Shown piece by piece: positions 36,388 to 48,814 of a stretch of DNA of 64,000 bases. This stretch comes from Spongospora subterranea (lineage: Eukaryota; Endomyxa; Phytomyxea; Plasmodiophorida; Plasmodiophoridae). The DNA lies in NCBI GenBank assembly GCA_900404475.1, contig OUQQ01000013.1:21991-85990 (forward strand), read 5' to 3'. The notes under the pieces were generated by a model. It was given only the letters and a program-made list of their open reading frames with translations, searched no databases and was not told the DNA's origin. Positions within the stretch are counted from its first letter, which is position 1, and each line of letters starts with the position of its first letter. A program made the translations under genes and the position numbers.

Positions 36388-37141
36388 ATGACATCGCCCA
36401 GCACCAGGAGGCGTGATATGGATGTCATGAAGCTGTAGGCTATAATAGTTGCCCCTTTTTTCTAACGTCTTTCCCTTATCGATTCATGCTTAGAATGATG
36501 TCAGATTATGATGTCCGTCTGGCCAATGAAGACTCGGCCAGCGATTTTTACGTAAAACTGAATGGGCCATCGGAGAGTCCATACGATGGAGGAGTTTGGA
36601 CGGTTCATGTTTCGTTGCCCGTGGAATATCCATACAAATCACCTTCCATTGGCTTTTGTAATCCTATATATCATCCCAATGTCGACGCCAAATCCGGATC
36701 TGTCTGCCTTGATGTTATCAACCAAACGTGGAGCCCAATGTTTGGTGAGCGATCCCGCTGCTGCTGAATAGGACTTCCCCTCGTTAATTCCGTGCTTTAT
36801 GGAACTGTGTAGATCTCGTCAATATCTTCAGTGTATTTCTCCCGCAACTGCTCTTATATCCGAATGCTCATGATCCTCTGAATGGAGAAGCTGGCGCCCT
36901 GTACATTCAAGATAGAGATGCGTATCTGAAACGCGTCAGGTAATTTGTTTTTTATTGTTGTAATTGTTTTCATTGAAAAAGAAAGTTCAGGGAATGTGTA
37001 CATAAACATGCGATGAATGTTCCAGAATTAGTCTCATCCGACCAACAGTCCCAGCCATTGTGTTCATCTCCTTCTGTAGAAGTTGCATCTGATGAAGAAT
37101 TTTCAGAGGTGGACGATGATGATCTTGATATAGATTTGTAA
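36388..37141 (+). CDS. UBE2H-type ubiquitin-conjugating enzyme E2
   Basis: This E2 accepts ubiquitin from E1 on its catalytic Cys and passes it to substrates; UBE2H/UBC8 works with the CTLH/GID E3 in known systems. The short first exon [16 protein letters not shown] (start 36388) is followed by a 50-60-nt intron, then [20 protein letters not shown] and [20 protein letters not shown], then [17 protein letters not shown] with the active-site Cys, [20 protein letters not shown], and a C-terminal acidic tail ([15 protein letters not shown]) that is characteristic of UBE2H. Four exons are in phase. The stop TAA is at 37139-37141. Confidence 0.95.
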
Positions 37142-37297
37142 TTTCTTACCACAAAGTCAATATTATACCTTGTATATCCGTGTTCAAACCAATAAATTTC
37201 GGCGTTTGCACATTTGTTTAGTCCAAAACGTCTAACGCTGGCATCAAGTGTTAAAAAACTTCAAAGTATTTGTATTTTGAATCTGCGAGCGTAAAAG

Positions 37298-37990
37298 ATG
37301 GTATGTCCTTCAAGGTTCGATCTTGCAAACTGGTGCCACTTTTTTTTTCGATCTAGTGCATCTTCTATTCTCGACGATCCCAGCAACAAGTTCCGCTTGC
37401 ATCGGCGTAAGTTTTCGTCGGCTAGTCTAAAATTGTCATCAGTTGCTTTGGACGCGATTTTGAACGAGATTGCATGGCATCTTACTCAACTAAGGCGACT
37501 GAATTCGTACATGTCACGCGGTGCGAGATCTGGAAAATGATGTGGTCAGATATTTACGAAGCCGTCCCAGACCTCGCACCAAGTGACATACAAATTCATA
37601 GTCAAGTCGAGCAGGATGCTATGTAATCTCGTTTGAATTGCGTCCGACCAAGGCAAAGGTTTTGAAATTGGTTGTGAACAACCTCAGACGCGTGAGCTTT
37701 TCACCCAGTATTCTGTTTCAGTTTTGTCAGCGATTGACAACTGTCCAGGTAAAGGCTGAGGCTCAAAAGCATTTTCACAATGTAGTTCACTGATATCTAA
37801 ATCAACAGACCACCAATCGGCCATAATCGGCAGGTAACTTCTTCAGTGTAGATTGAGGGTCAAAGCTGCCAACCGCAACCGAGTTGATAACCGAGCAACA
37901 CGCCTCAAAAGTCAGACTCTGGGTTGGCACCAATTGCCAGACTGTGTACATGTACATGTAACAAATATCTGGTAGGTACAGCTGTGCCTG
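37298..37990 (+). CDS. Unknown small helical protein, exons uncertain
   Basis: The starting exon reads MVCPSRFDLANWCHFFFRSS and has a canonical GTAAGT donor after LHRR. The next exon reads ALDAILNEIAWHLTQLRRLN. A later one gives FELRPTKAKVLKLVVNNLRR followed by VSFSPSILFQFCQRLTTVQ and a GTAAAG donor. The segments are helical, basic and on one strand between UBE2H and the GH47 gene. I recognise no family, and the last exon (to about 37990) is doubtful because a minus-strand frame there looks equally protein-like. Confidence 0.4.
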
Positions 37991-38231
37991 CCGTACCGAC
38001 TTACGACGGCTACGGATCATCTGGAAGGCGATTGGATTGCGCTCGCAGACAGAAATGCTTGGAGGTGATTCGGAAGATCATGTTCTTCCACGGTATTCTT
38101 TTGTGCCACCGAATGCAAGTTCGAAAACTCTTCACTACTCGAAGGCAGTTGCCCACTTTCAGAGACTGTCCCGTAGTTGTCGCTGAAAATATTCTTAGGT
38201 TGATAAGCCTTTCAGTTTACGCAGGACTTTG

Positions 38232-40473
38232 ATGAACTATAGGCGTCATCGAACTCGCTTGTACATTGTAACTGCGATTTTATTCATCATTGTTGTACTC
38301 TTCTTCCTATCCAGGCCCACTGTAATTTTTTTCGTCAACGCTTTTAATCCGGTTATTCAGACATACTTACGCTTTATCGCAGACTTCACCTTTCAAGGTT
38401 GAAGATCCTATTTCGTTGGATCCTCAACAGAATAAGAGGATGATGGATATCATGCTGGATGCTGAAAAAAATGAGCTAAAAGCGGAACCTGGGCAAGATT
38501 CGCCTGTTATTTCACCAGAACACTCGAATCAAGCTTCTGATGAAAAGCCACCGATACCGGTCAAAGTTCAGGGTTCCGCTGATATTATAAAGGCTGAGGC
38601 AGTCAAAGCTGAATTTGTCCATTCATTTGCCGGTTACTCCCTTTTCGCTTGGGGGTTTGACGATCTTGTCAGTTTTCGTTTATATTGTTTTTGTGAATAC
38701 TGAATGACCTGTAGCACCCTATTTCAAGACGAGGCAGCAACGGTTATACTATGGGGTTAACGATCATTGATGCCATAGACACCGCCATAATCATGGGCTT
38801 GGATAAAGGCGTGTTCATTCTATTTTTTTCATTTCAATGATAATGTTTATACTGGTCGTAGAGTACGAGAAGTGTCGATCGTGGATACAGAATTCATTAG
38901 TTTTTGCTGATCAAACTGGAGTCAACGTATTCGAAACCACGATCCGTGTTGTCGGCGGCCTTCTCTCTGCATATTCTCTGAAAAAAGTCAAATCATCACC
39001 TTGAAGCGTTTTTCATCTCATTTGTTTATAGGATCAAGTGTTTCTTGATAAAGCCCGGGAACTGGCTGACCGACTTTTGATTGCTTTCGACACCCCATCC
39101 GGCATTCCATTTGGTACAGTCTCGTTCAATCCGGTCAGTTTCGCATTTATGGCTTTATTTCTCTAACCTGCTGTTAGCCCCGAGCTTTCAACCCTAGTTG
39201 GGGCGGCTCCGCATCATCGACATCTGAAGCAGGTCTGTTGCTATGTTCGATTTGGTTGGACTCTAATTGTGGTGGATATTAGGCTCTGTTCAACTTGAAT
39301 GGAGATATCTTTCTCAACTGACTGGTTCTCCTGTTTATGCTAATGCGGTTGACCGAGCTACATCAGCTCTAACAAGTTTAGACAAGCCTCGGGGCCTGTT
39401 CACACGATTTGTGGATCCTAACACAGGCCTTAATGCCGATACGGTGTGCCGTCGTCCTTTTGATTTGCTTGTCGCTTATAGAATTTCAGACGATCACTCT
39501 TGGTGCACGAGTAGATTCTATTTACGAAATCTTTCTTAAGCAATGGATCCAATCGGGGCATCGTGACGACACTTCCTACAAAAATTATATTGAACATGTA
39601 GACCGTATCAATGACGAACTGCTGCGATATTCATCATTCAAGCAACTCTCTTTCTATCGAGAAATAATCGGTAAATTTGTGGAGAATTTTTTCATGTGAT
39701 AATTTGCGCATAGATGGAACTCCTCGTAACAAGATGGATCATCTTGTATGTTTCATGGGCGGCACACTAGCCCTCGGTAGTGTTCATGCGAATCCTCCTG
39801 GTAGCCGCCATCGTGATCTATCAATCGCGAAGAACATAACAGGTAAAGTTCTGGAATTCCGCAAGACCCTCTTTGCACTATTTGAACAGTGTTTTTTTCA
39901 AGAAACCTGTGTGAATTCGTACTTGATGACTCCAACCGGATTGTCTCCAGAAATATTCCTTTTCGATGATCATGGGATTGTAGGTCTTCACTAGACGAGT
40001 TGATTTTGTCTGATTTCTGCAGGATATGGCAGTGGATCCAAATGCCCGCCATAATCTTCTTCGTCCTGGTCCGTATCAACGTTTGCGTTTTCTGCCGAAC
40101 AGCTCATATTTGTTTCCAGAAACTGTAGAGTCGCTGTTCATTCTTTGGAGAATAACGCATGATCAGAAATACCGGGATTGGGTATGCAACCATTATTGTC
40201 ATAGCGTTGTGTTTTTCAAATATGTATGACAATCAGGGTTGGACGATATTTCAATCGTTCCGAAAGCATTGCCGAGTACCCTGGGGCGGATACTCATCGT
40301 TAAGCGATGTGTTCGTCATCGATGATGATAAGAATTGGATGGATCATATGGAGTCGTTCTTTTTATCTGAAACTTTGAAATATTTTTTCCTGTTGTTCAG
40401 CGATGATTCCGTTATGCCCTTGGATAAATGGGTTTTCAGCACTGAGGCACATCCATTCCCTATACAGCAATAG
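38232..40473 (+). CDS. GH47 class I alpha-1,2-mannosidase
   Basis: It trims alpha-1,2-linked mannose from N-glycans in the ER or Golgi, for glycan maturation or ER-associated degradation. The start at 38232 gives a type II membrane anchor (short basic cytosolic end MNYRRHRTR, then [18 protein letters not shown]), followed by a stem rich in Glu and Pro. The catalytic (alpha/alpha)7 domain shows [99 protein letters not shown] and [11 protein letters not shown], whose Thr-Glu-Ala-His element carries the Ca2+-binding Thr in this family. Introns of about 50-60 nt interrupt it. The stop ends at 40473. Confidence 0.94.
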
Positions 40474-40557
40474 TTTGCAATCTTTATTTGTTTGCCCATC
40501 ATCTTCGACAGTTATATTGAAAACAATTACCACTTCTTCATCTCATCAACTTGACAT

Positions 40558-41088
40558 TCACGATTGTTGCGAACGAATATGGAAAAGTAATGCCACTAGG
40601 CGTTCGCGCAACCTTGTAGTTGGATCTGTTTGATCGGAGGGCGACGGTGAAGGTAGCGCGTCCAGAATAAGTTCGATTTCAGTTTCCGACAGGACAATAG
40701 GTCCACGTGCCACCATTGTACTGATGATGATCCACGCTTCTTGCCGATTGTGATAATCCGGTAACAGCTGCAATGTCCTTCAGAGTGTATGATATCAAGT
40801 GAAAATCCTTGGATACATACACCTGCGAGGAGTGCCTTGCGGGCGGCGTGCTGGCCCAGATTCACAGTATTCGCCTGCGTCCGGGCGATCTACAGTGTAA
40901 CAGATTGGAAACGGACTGATGTATGGTCGGAAATCGTAACGACCAGGTAATGCTATACCAACTGATCGCAGGCTGAAAACTGAATGTGGTCCATGAAATA
41001 TATTACGGAGGATAATATTCCGGGCTGGGTGTAGCGGCTGCGACGATGGGTTGCTTTTTGTTGCGCCGTTCATGATATTGATAAACAT
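40558..41088 (-). CDS. Unknown protein, probably two or more exons
   Basis: The N-terminal segment from Met 41088 reads HPARNIILRNIFHGPHSVFS and then LRSVGIALPGRYDFRPYISP. A downstream exon ends SETEIELILDALPSPSPSDQ and LRERLVALLFHIRSQQS at 40558. The parts are compatible in order and strand, but I cannot fix the central introns or name a family. It is tail-to-tail with the GH47 gene. Confidence 0.45.
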
Positions 41089-41558
41089 GCCTTTTCACAT
41101 TGCAGCGATAACGTATACTAATAGCTTTACTGTGAACTTGTGTCAGTAATCAGTTGATATATTGGGCGCTTTGAACCATTGAATCGGCATTAGATGGTCG
41201 AAAGTTCTTCATGAACAAAATGAACAACCAAAATAGCTACTATCATCTATGCTTCTACTCCCCGTTATATTTGACGAATCAAAATCAGAGAAAGTATTTG
41301 ACCTGTATCATTTTTGATGTTCTGCATTAGCTAAGGGTTTCTTGTCGAAAACACTCAATAATTGTTGTGTCTCAGTTGATCTCCTCTTGTTGATCGTGTT
41401 CAATAAAAGGCTGCGCCACTGCGTCATCCTCTCTTTGCGTTGCGGAAAATTATTCCCAACCGGATCATCTTCTCTTCCGTCCCCTCAAAGGCCGATTCGC
41501 ACATTCGCCCCCTGGCATCCGCCGAGACAACACGGCCTGCGGCCAGCTCTTCCAGGAA

Positions 41559-42929
41559 ATGGCCACAGATGACCGCCTCCAACTGACGATGGATGAGGAA
41601 GTATACTCACGATGTCTGCAAGGGATAGACCCACAAGCTGAATCCGCCAACAGAACGTGGGCTTCAGCTATGATTGTCGATGCTTGTGTACTTCTTCGCC
41701 TTCCTCGTGTCACATGTGCAACTGCACAGGTAGGTTTATGGTGGATCTTGATTTCTTGGATATTTCGCCGTTTGCGTCTAACATTCTGTAATTGACCATA
41801 GGTTTTACTGCATCGATACTATTGCAGAAAAACCATGTCTGGACATGATCCGTTGTTGATTATGACGTTCACGTGTCTTTTTCTGGCGACCAAAGTCGAG
41901 GAAACAAGAAGAAAGGTTCGAGATGTTCTCTCTATCTTTCATACTATATTGATCCGTCGCTATGGCCTTCCTGACAGTATATTGGACATTAGCTCAAATG
42001 TGGTGCAGTTGTGATTTATGCTTAGAAATTATTTGAATTAACGTGATTTTTGTAGCAATATATGAGATGGAGGTCCTCCTTACTCTCCGCAGAACAAGAC
42101 CTGCTTACAACGCTCGGTTTTATGGTCTACACTTCACATCCACATAAGTTTCTACTCTCCTATATTCAGCGTCTCAATGGGGGACGAGAGCTTGCGCAGG
42201 TTTTTTTCTCATCGCTTTTTATTCTTTGCAATTAGACACTGAATTAATTGCTTCAGGCGGCCTGGAATTTTATAAACGATTTTCAGACATCGGTCGACTG
42301 TCTGCGATTTAGTCCCGAGTCTATCGCTTCTGCAGCTATCATGTTGGCCGCTCGTGTTCATCAGCTATGTTTGCCAGCATCTCCTCCCTGGTATGAACTT
42401 TTCGGTTCTACCAAATCAGCTTTATTGCGAATTTGTTGTCTTATGACTAAACTGTATTCCCAAAAGGCGCCACATTACTGTGCTATCAATGAGGAGGACA
42501 AGGTTGCACTGATGGTTAGCGATTCATTTACCAACCACACGGATTGCCCTACTAATCTCCCCGATGCAGGAAATTGAGGAAGATCATAGGTTACTCCTGG
42601 AAGCTGCAGCTAATCCTGAATGTGCAACCAAGCCTGATCCTTACACTGCCTCGTCAGCAGAGTTAGTTCAGGAAAGCGTTGATATTTCTTCCAATCAAGT
42701 TCGCCAGCAAGACGACGCTGACAGACATTCCAAATCCTCATACCGTTCTGATTATTCATCAAGACAGCGGTCACGGTCACGACATCGGTCAAGATCTCGA
42801 CGTCGAGACCGCCCTCAACGTAGTCGCAGTCGATCTAGTTACCGCCATCGATCATCATATGCTGATAGGACACACGACAAGCGCAGTCCTGTTGAGAGAT
42901 ACAATCGTCCTCGCCGCAGACAACACTAA
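41559..42929 (+). CDS. Cyclin L-like protein with C-terminal RS domain
   Basis: L-type cyclins pair with CDK11/12-type kinases and regulate pre-mRNA splicing and transcription. The start at 41559 gives MATDDRLQLTMDEEVYSRCL. The first cyclin fold reads VDACVLLRLPRVTCATAQVL, then LHRYYCRKT and FTCLFLATKVEETRRKVRDV. The second fold includes EQDLLTTLGFMVYTSHPHKF and AWNFINDFQTSVDCLRFSPE, then SIASAAIMLAARVHQL. The last exon is rich in Arg-Ser dipeptides (SRQRSRSRHRSRSRRRDRPQ), the feature that separates cyclin L from cyclins T and K. Several short introns are visible. The stop ends at 42929. Confidence 0.9.
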
Positions 42930-43030
42930 AGATCCCTGATTTCCAATCAGTTTATTATCGTATGCTACACTGCGCCTTGAAACCATGCAACGATTGTTTT
43001 ACAAAAAACGTTTTTGTGCATCTATTCACG

Positions 43031-43058
43031 ATCAATGAGTGGCCCATGACTCATTGAT
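43031..43058. other. Hairpin downstream of the cyclin L gene
   Basis: ATCAATGAGT at 43031-43040 pairs perfectly with ACTCATTGAT at 43049-43058 across an 8-nt loop. It sits about 100 nt after the cyclin L stop codon, so it would fall in its 3' UTR or the short intergenic gap. Function unknown. Confidence 0.6.
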
Positions 43059-43135
43059 TATCGCGCTAAAGAGTTGTCATCTTCCGATGATCCGATCTTT
43101 CATTATTTTCAAAGTCAATCATCTCCAAACCTAAG

Positions 43136-43642
43136 TTGATGACAGTGATCTGGACTGTAGAAGCTATCGCTTCTGTAATGATTTACCTTATAGTAGCGAT
43201 CAGCTCCAGGGCAGCTTGCCTCTCTGATATCGAAAGGCAAAAAACGTTGACCATTATAAACGATAATCGTCAACGAGCTGGCCTAGAATGTGTGGCGTAT
43301 GATGTGAATTTGGAACAAGACGCGATGAAATTTGCTGCATCGTGCCCGTTGCCACATTCGAGAAATGAGAAGCCGAAGGCGAAGAACTGTGCTTGGCCTC
43401 CTGGCGCAAGCAATGGGGATTTACAGAACAACTTTATGGCTACAAGGGCAATAGGGTGTGCTAAAGCCGACTGCAAGAATCAGATGCCTGCCCAATATGC
43501 AGGAGATGGCGTCATCAAAGTCTGTATATATGGTATTGTGCAGGGGTCGCAATATCAATACGATCCTGGCCAAGGCTATACACACACTATGGCAACACGA
43601 AATAATTTTGGCGCCGTTCCATCAATACCTGCTTCGTACTGA
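43136..43642 (+). CDS. CAP/SCP-like secreted protein, short
   Basis: A single-exon frame starts with a hydrophobic signal or anchor segment (VIWTVEAIASVMIYLIVAIS, cut near SRAAC). It continues with the N-terminal pattern of the CAP superfamily: ILNDNRQRAGL-type helix (read here as IINDNRQRAGLECVAYDVNL), EQDAMKFAASCPLPHSRN, and later RAIGCAKADC. Eight Cys follow the signal segment. The usual GENI and HYTQ-type CAP signatures are not obvious, so this is either a divergent CAP protein or only CAP-like at its N-terminus. It is probably secreted. At 168 residues it is near the minimum CAP size. Confidence 0.7.
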   Translation: MMTVIWTVEAIASVMIYLIVAISSRAACLSDIERQKTLTIINDNRQRAGLECVAYDVNLEQDAMKFAASCPLPHSRNEKPKAKNCAWPPGASNGDLQNNFMATRAIGCAKADCKNQMPAQYAGDGVIKVCIYGIVQGSQYQYDPGQGYTHTMATRNNFGAVPSIPASY

Positions 43643-43740
43643 AACCAATACACACTGATTTAAGAATCGTGATATTCCTCGCTATGAGTTGTCGACAAAT
43701 AATAACCCAACAAGTACAGCCGCATTGATCTTTAGTCGCA

Positions 43741-46680
43741 ATGACCAGTTTCCCCTATAATGTCATGAATGTTAATAATGGCATTCAAGTCGAACAAATG
43801 ATCAGTCAATATAAAAGTTCAGGTATATTCATCCAAATCTGAATACACGAACTGGTCAAGATGATAATGTGTTAGGGCCGCTGGTACGTTCAAGATTGAT
43901 TCGACCTTCTCCATCCAATTTTTTTCATTTTGTGAGGAAGTCATCGTCTCTCAACAACATATCTCACGATGCAAAACGGTCGAGCCTGAAACAAAAACGG
44001 TTAAATGACCAACGACTGACCAACGCCACTCCTCATTCTGATGCTCTTAACAAGCGTCTATCAGACAAAAAGCAATTGGTGTTGTCTAGAACTGCATCGT
44101 GTTCAGTAATCAATGGTTTTTCTGAGAATCACTCTCAAGATCTTCATCATAAAAACGATCGCTTAGCACCATTATATGGTGATAACTCATACTCTGTTCA
44201 CGCTGGTTCTCGCCAAAAACAATACTATCCAGCGACGACTGTCCCCAGTACGATTCTATTTTATCGTTATGGTAATTATCCATTCTTTTACCGTCGATGA
44301 GACGTTCATTGGGTACTAAAGGTCATATGAAGTATGAGAATGGGGACGATTATCGTGAAATTATCGCCAATATTGATCCGGATTCGGTCAGGTTTGTTCT
44401 TGATCGATGGTTGACCAATTATTGTCGAGATATTTCCAGCTATAGTTCGCCCTATTCTTTCTGTCAAGTGCATCTGAATGAGCTGCTTGAGGCCGTCAAA
44501 TCCGTTGATCGCCCTCATTTCTTGATCACGTTGGTCTCCTACGATATGCTGACGCGATTACTGCAAGATATCAGCCATGGGTTTCCCCTTCGCGGTATGA
44601 GATCAAGGCATCAGATCAGTGAATACCCAACCGCTAAACATCACTATCAGATCTCTTAAACCAAATTGGAATATCGATATTCTCAGGGCAACGGGATATT
44701 TCATATCGGTCACAATACATTCCGTTCTTCAAGCAATATCAGGAGTTACAATCAACCTGTATCCACATAGGCTCTGAATATCGCACGACTAAAGCCAAAT
44801 ATCGATCATGGATCAAACGAGATAAGACAATCGGGTCGAGATGGCGCAGTCAGACTCAGAAGGTTATTAAGTCCTGGCAGAAATGCATATATCAGCTAAT
44901 ATTTCATGAAATACGAGCGTATGGCCAAGCAAACTCCACCCGGCGAGGCAAGGTGTCGAAATATGTAACTGGAAACCGGGAAGGGAAGGCGGTTCAACAA
45001 ATATCAACGATAATGCTGTCGTGGAGGCTGTACACAATCCGGGTCAAGTGCGAGAAGAACGTTGATCTGCTCAACAAAGCCTTGACGATCGCTGCGGCTG
45101 CCCATGATGAATTTATGTCCCTGGAGCTCAATTTGCCAAGTCGTGATCAACAGCGAAAACTCTGTTCGTTACGTCTGAATGATGCCGAACAAGCACTGGA
45201 TCAGGCCAAGATTGACCATATTCGATATGAACGGGATCTGCAATTGGTGACTGAACATCGGGCGAATCAAGAAAGTATCATCCATGCAATATTAGATTCG
45301 ATTGAGATCAAACCGAACCAATATGGTGATATACCTGATCGGTTATTGAAGGACCCAGTTGTTTCAGGTAATGATGACGTGGCAATCTCATTGAAGGACC
45401 GTTTTAGTCGATTGATTGAGCAGAGGTCAATCGCCATTAAAACACCAACGATAGCAAGCGATGATCAAGTCGTTGAACTCTGCCCACGAGTGTTGGAATT
45501 TTTCCTTCAACCAGATCCTGTTAGCCTTCAATCTGCTCTACTCTGGTTATCGTTGCTAGAGTCGACTACACCCATTTCTGCAAGCGACGAATATTGGCCA
45601 GCCATTGTTCCTGATCTTCGAAAACGAATTCAAATATTGACAACACGCCAGCAACAGCAAACAGCTGTTGGCAAAATAACGCCAGTTGGTGGCGATGGTT
45701 TACGTTTAGAGCGATCTGTATATGCCAAAATAATGCAGGATCTCGATAAAACCAAACCCGTCTCGTCGAATGCTGTTCTGGAATCCGATATCATCGATAA
45801 CTTCGTTCAAACAATAAGAGTGGATTCAGGGGAATCAGATCTGTCATTGTTGAAGGTACTGACTCGATGGCTGCCGATACTGGCTAAAACGTATCACGAA
45901 AATATCGCAGAATCAGGTCGCATTGGCATAAAGAAATTTTGGATGATGACAGTGACATATCATATCATCGATTCTCATCATTTATCGCCGATAATTGTTG
46001 AGCAGATTTTGCCCGGAGGTTCAGAAAAATCCCAGGACGAAGTTGATTTCGAAGGGTTTCTTGCAACAATAATACGTGCATCTCGATTATACCATTGTGG
46101 AAATACGAAACTGTCCCAGAGATTGGATAAGTTCTGTCAAGCTCATTTCAACACCAATAAGAAGACAAGAGTATCAGAGCTTGACCATCGCGGCGCGCGC
46201 GTGCAGTTTCATATTCAATGCCTAGATGCGAGTTTTCGAAGCATTCTTAGAAAACACGTTGTGCTACTGTTAAGTATATTCCTAGCTTTCTCTGGAACAC
46301 GAGAACCAGGCCTTGGAAAGATCACCATTACCATGGGCTTCAACGGGTTACAGGCGATTGTAGCCACTTTAGAATCCACTTCAGAAGGAAAGACCGCTGC
46401 CTCATTTAGCGCCGTCAGAGCAGGCCTTTTTCAAATATTTACAGGATCACAGGTGCCACCGAAACAATCGGATTCAATAAGTTTTTATGAGTTCTGTATC
46501 GCTCAAGCAGCTATTTCGTCTATAATGAACCCTTCTCTTGCGACAACAGTTGCTAGCAAACTGGACGATTTCGTAACTAATCAGCTCGCATTGTCATCAT
46601 ATATCCGAAAACAAACTTCGAGACCATACGTTGAACATAGATTGCAGATTATGTTGAACGAACTGAGGTGCCCACTGTAG
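43741..46680 (+). CDS. Large unrecognised alpha-helical protein with Trp/basic repeats
   Basis: The proposed start is Met 43741 (MTSFPYNVMNVNNGIQVEQM), followed by a short intron and a basic Ser-rich exon. Later exons give DPDSVRFVLDRWLTNYCRDI, then KYRSWIKRDKTIGSRWRSQT and KVIKSWQKCIYQLIFHEIRA. A final long exon of more than 575 residues follows. Regularly spaced Trp in basic helices recall centrin-binding SFI1 or IQ-type repeats. The later part has coiled coil (LNDAEQALDQAKIDHIRYER) and EF-hand-like helical modules (DEVDFEGFLATIIRASRLYH; SISFYEFCIAQAAISS) without clear Ca2+ loops. The total is about 900 residues. A cytoskeletal or axonemal role is only a guess. Confidence 0.78.
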
Positions 46681-46995
46681 CATCGACATTGATAAATAAA
46701 ATTCGGCTATGCAAGTTCTGGGGGTAATGATCACTGAACTTTTGACGACAATTTGGTTTCGGCATTAGCTTTGCGTCACACAGAATATCCAACACATTTC
46801 CTTTTTCAACGTTCAACAACCCAATTTCGAAGCATGACATGGCGAACCCCGCCAGATATATCGATCGGCCTTGGACGCACTCGTGTGTTGAATTGCATCT
46901 CGACACCCTGTTCAGCATTCATTTCGAGTTATGAGGTGAATAGAACTGGGGTGATGCACACGACAGCGAGGCAGAGCAGCAAGATCCTGTTACCA

Positions 46996-47095
46996 CATGG
47001 GATACGGTTACCACTTTACTCATGGGATACGGTTACCACTTTACTTATGGAATACGGTTACCACTTTACTCATGGGATACGGTTACCACTTTACA
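46996..47095. repeat. 25-bp tandem repeat, four copies
   Basis: Four units start at 46996, 47021, 47046 and 47071 with consensus CATGGGATACGGTTACCACT plus TTACT. The third has TATGGAATAC at its start; the last ends TTACAG. The array lies in the gap between the large helical-protein gene (+) and the TLC gene (-), which converge here. Confidence 0.97.
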
Positions 47096-47174
47096 GTATG
47101 ACAAACAGGGCACAGTGTAACACATTCCACCTGAGCTCAACCCATCCACATCCTGTTATTAATTGTCGTTTGTA

Positions 47175-48263
47175 TTAATCCATATTGGATGGGCGTTGCA
47201 GAAAATCAGGTTTAACGATGAATAGGATGGCGCGCAAACCGAATAAAATAGTGAATAAATTCTCATGGGCAATCACGTAGGCATAAATCGCTAAAGCGGG
47301 CCACGACATGAAGGCTAAGAATTCCTCAAGGTTCGCGTAAATCAGGTACGCTGAGTAAGGGCCCGAAATCCAGCGTAAGATTGGGAACGTGATGTACTGA
47401 AGCACGTTTGTAACGCGGAAAAAAAGATTCTTCTCGGACGCCGATTGCAACCGGAAGCGGAGCAGCACTGTCGCTAGAGAAACAAACATAACGAAAATCA
47501 GCAAAAGATAACATAATATGAGTTTCGAAAGTTACCGGAATAAAATATTTGTTGAACCGACATCACTGCAGTGAAAACCCCTATCATCAACAAAATAAGT
47601 GAAACAATTACTGCGATAGAGACTACACATCTCACCATATATGCCGAACAGTTTGGTTTGTAGGGAATAAGCAATTATGAAGCAATGACAAAAAGGGGTA
47701 ATGAGCGGCGATAACGACGCATTAGGAGCTGTTTTTCCAGATGACGTAACTACGACTTCAACCCTGTTTGATAACTCTATCTGATACGCTAGTCTTACAA
47801 GAAAGTCGAATATGTAGAACCCAAGAGTCATCGGCCCATAGTATGATAGCAAATGGGGATAAAAATGTACGGGATCTGTTGACAAATATCACTACAGCAA
47901 CAATAATTTTCCTGAACTATACCCTGAGATGCAAGAGTGATGTGATCGGCATATACCATGTGAACGATGGCTATGAATGACACTATCGAATTGATTAGAG
48001 ACCCAATATTTGACTTGAATTGGGACCGATCAATAGAATTGAAGTGCATATAATTTTTGTAGAAAACTGTGCAAAACAATGGAAGTAAAGACCATGGGAG
48101 GGAATAGCAGCAGAAGGTGACCTGAAGCCACTTTATCGCTAGCTATGAACATCAGTATATAGCTTAGACATGAAAGAAGGCATTCTATCCAGACACAAGA
48201 TAGAACAAGACCTGGACCAGCGGCACAGCCGAATTCCATGTGATACAACGACGGTACGACCAA
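47175..48263 (-). CDS. TLC-domain membrane protein (TLCD/TMEM56-like)
   Basis: TLC-domain proteins are multi-pass ER or plasma-membrane proteins involved in lipid metabolism or membrane composition. The exons on this strand give, in order, a hydrophobic N-terminus (SCVWIECLLSCLSYILMFIA), FKSNIGSLINSIVSFIAIVH (the helix with the conserved Ser and His near the start of TLC domains), PMTLGFYIFDFLVRLAYQIE (the G-(Y/F)-x-x-x-D helix), a helix with His near HCFIIAYSLQTKLFGIYGEM, and a last exon NVLQYITFPILRWISGPYSA followed by two hydrophobic helices ending at 47175. The family assignment is by pattern; the usual paired His is only partly kept (one of two positions reads Cys-His). Start could be 48263 or Met 48239. 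Confidence 0.72.
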
Positions 48264-48814
48264 GCGCAGCGATCAGTGCGGAGAAGAGATCACCATAGCT
48301 CCGTACGACCCAAGACCAGCGAGTAACAATACATCAAGGATTGACCTGGGAAATAAAGCAATTGTTTTGGCCGAACATTCGTCGGGCGGTTCATTATGCA
48401 CACAGCTATATTTTTTCGTCAGTTTCAACAATTTGTGTCACATAGTAAGATCCGAACATTTTTAGTCGGCAATTTTTCGGATGCAGTAGTCCTGCAATTT
48501 CGGTTGATTTTCACTCTATCAAAAGCACATTCGACCGGTTTTACTACGTTGCATTGCCGTCATCGCTGCAAGGTCCTGACACTCTATAGTACAAGTACAA
48601 GTCAATGCCGCACAGGCTGAGGCGACGGACGACAGCCGACAGGCAACACTGACTGCTGAGTGCTGGAGCTTCACCCGGCGGCGCCCTTTTGGGGTTCCTC
48701 CGTAGACTGGTGAAGTGCCTTTCGCTATAAAGGTGAGGTGACCCCGTCCCTCTGTCGCCACGAGGCCACACCAATTTCGTTTAATGTGCTGAGTTTGATC
48801 CTACCTGGATCCCA
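48264..48814. other. Intergenic region between divergent TLC and DOCK genes
   Basis: About 550 bp contain only short opposing frames. They presumably hold promoters for both divergent genes, but I see no specific element. Confidence 0.45.

Noticed and set aside
46649..46918. Minus-strand frame of 89 codons
   Set aside because: It overlaps the end of the large plus-strand gene and has no recognisable features or splice partners.
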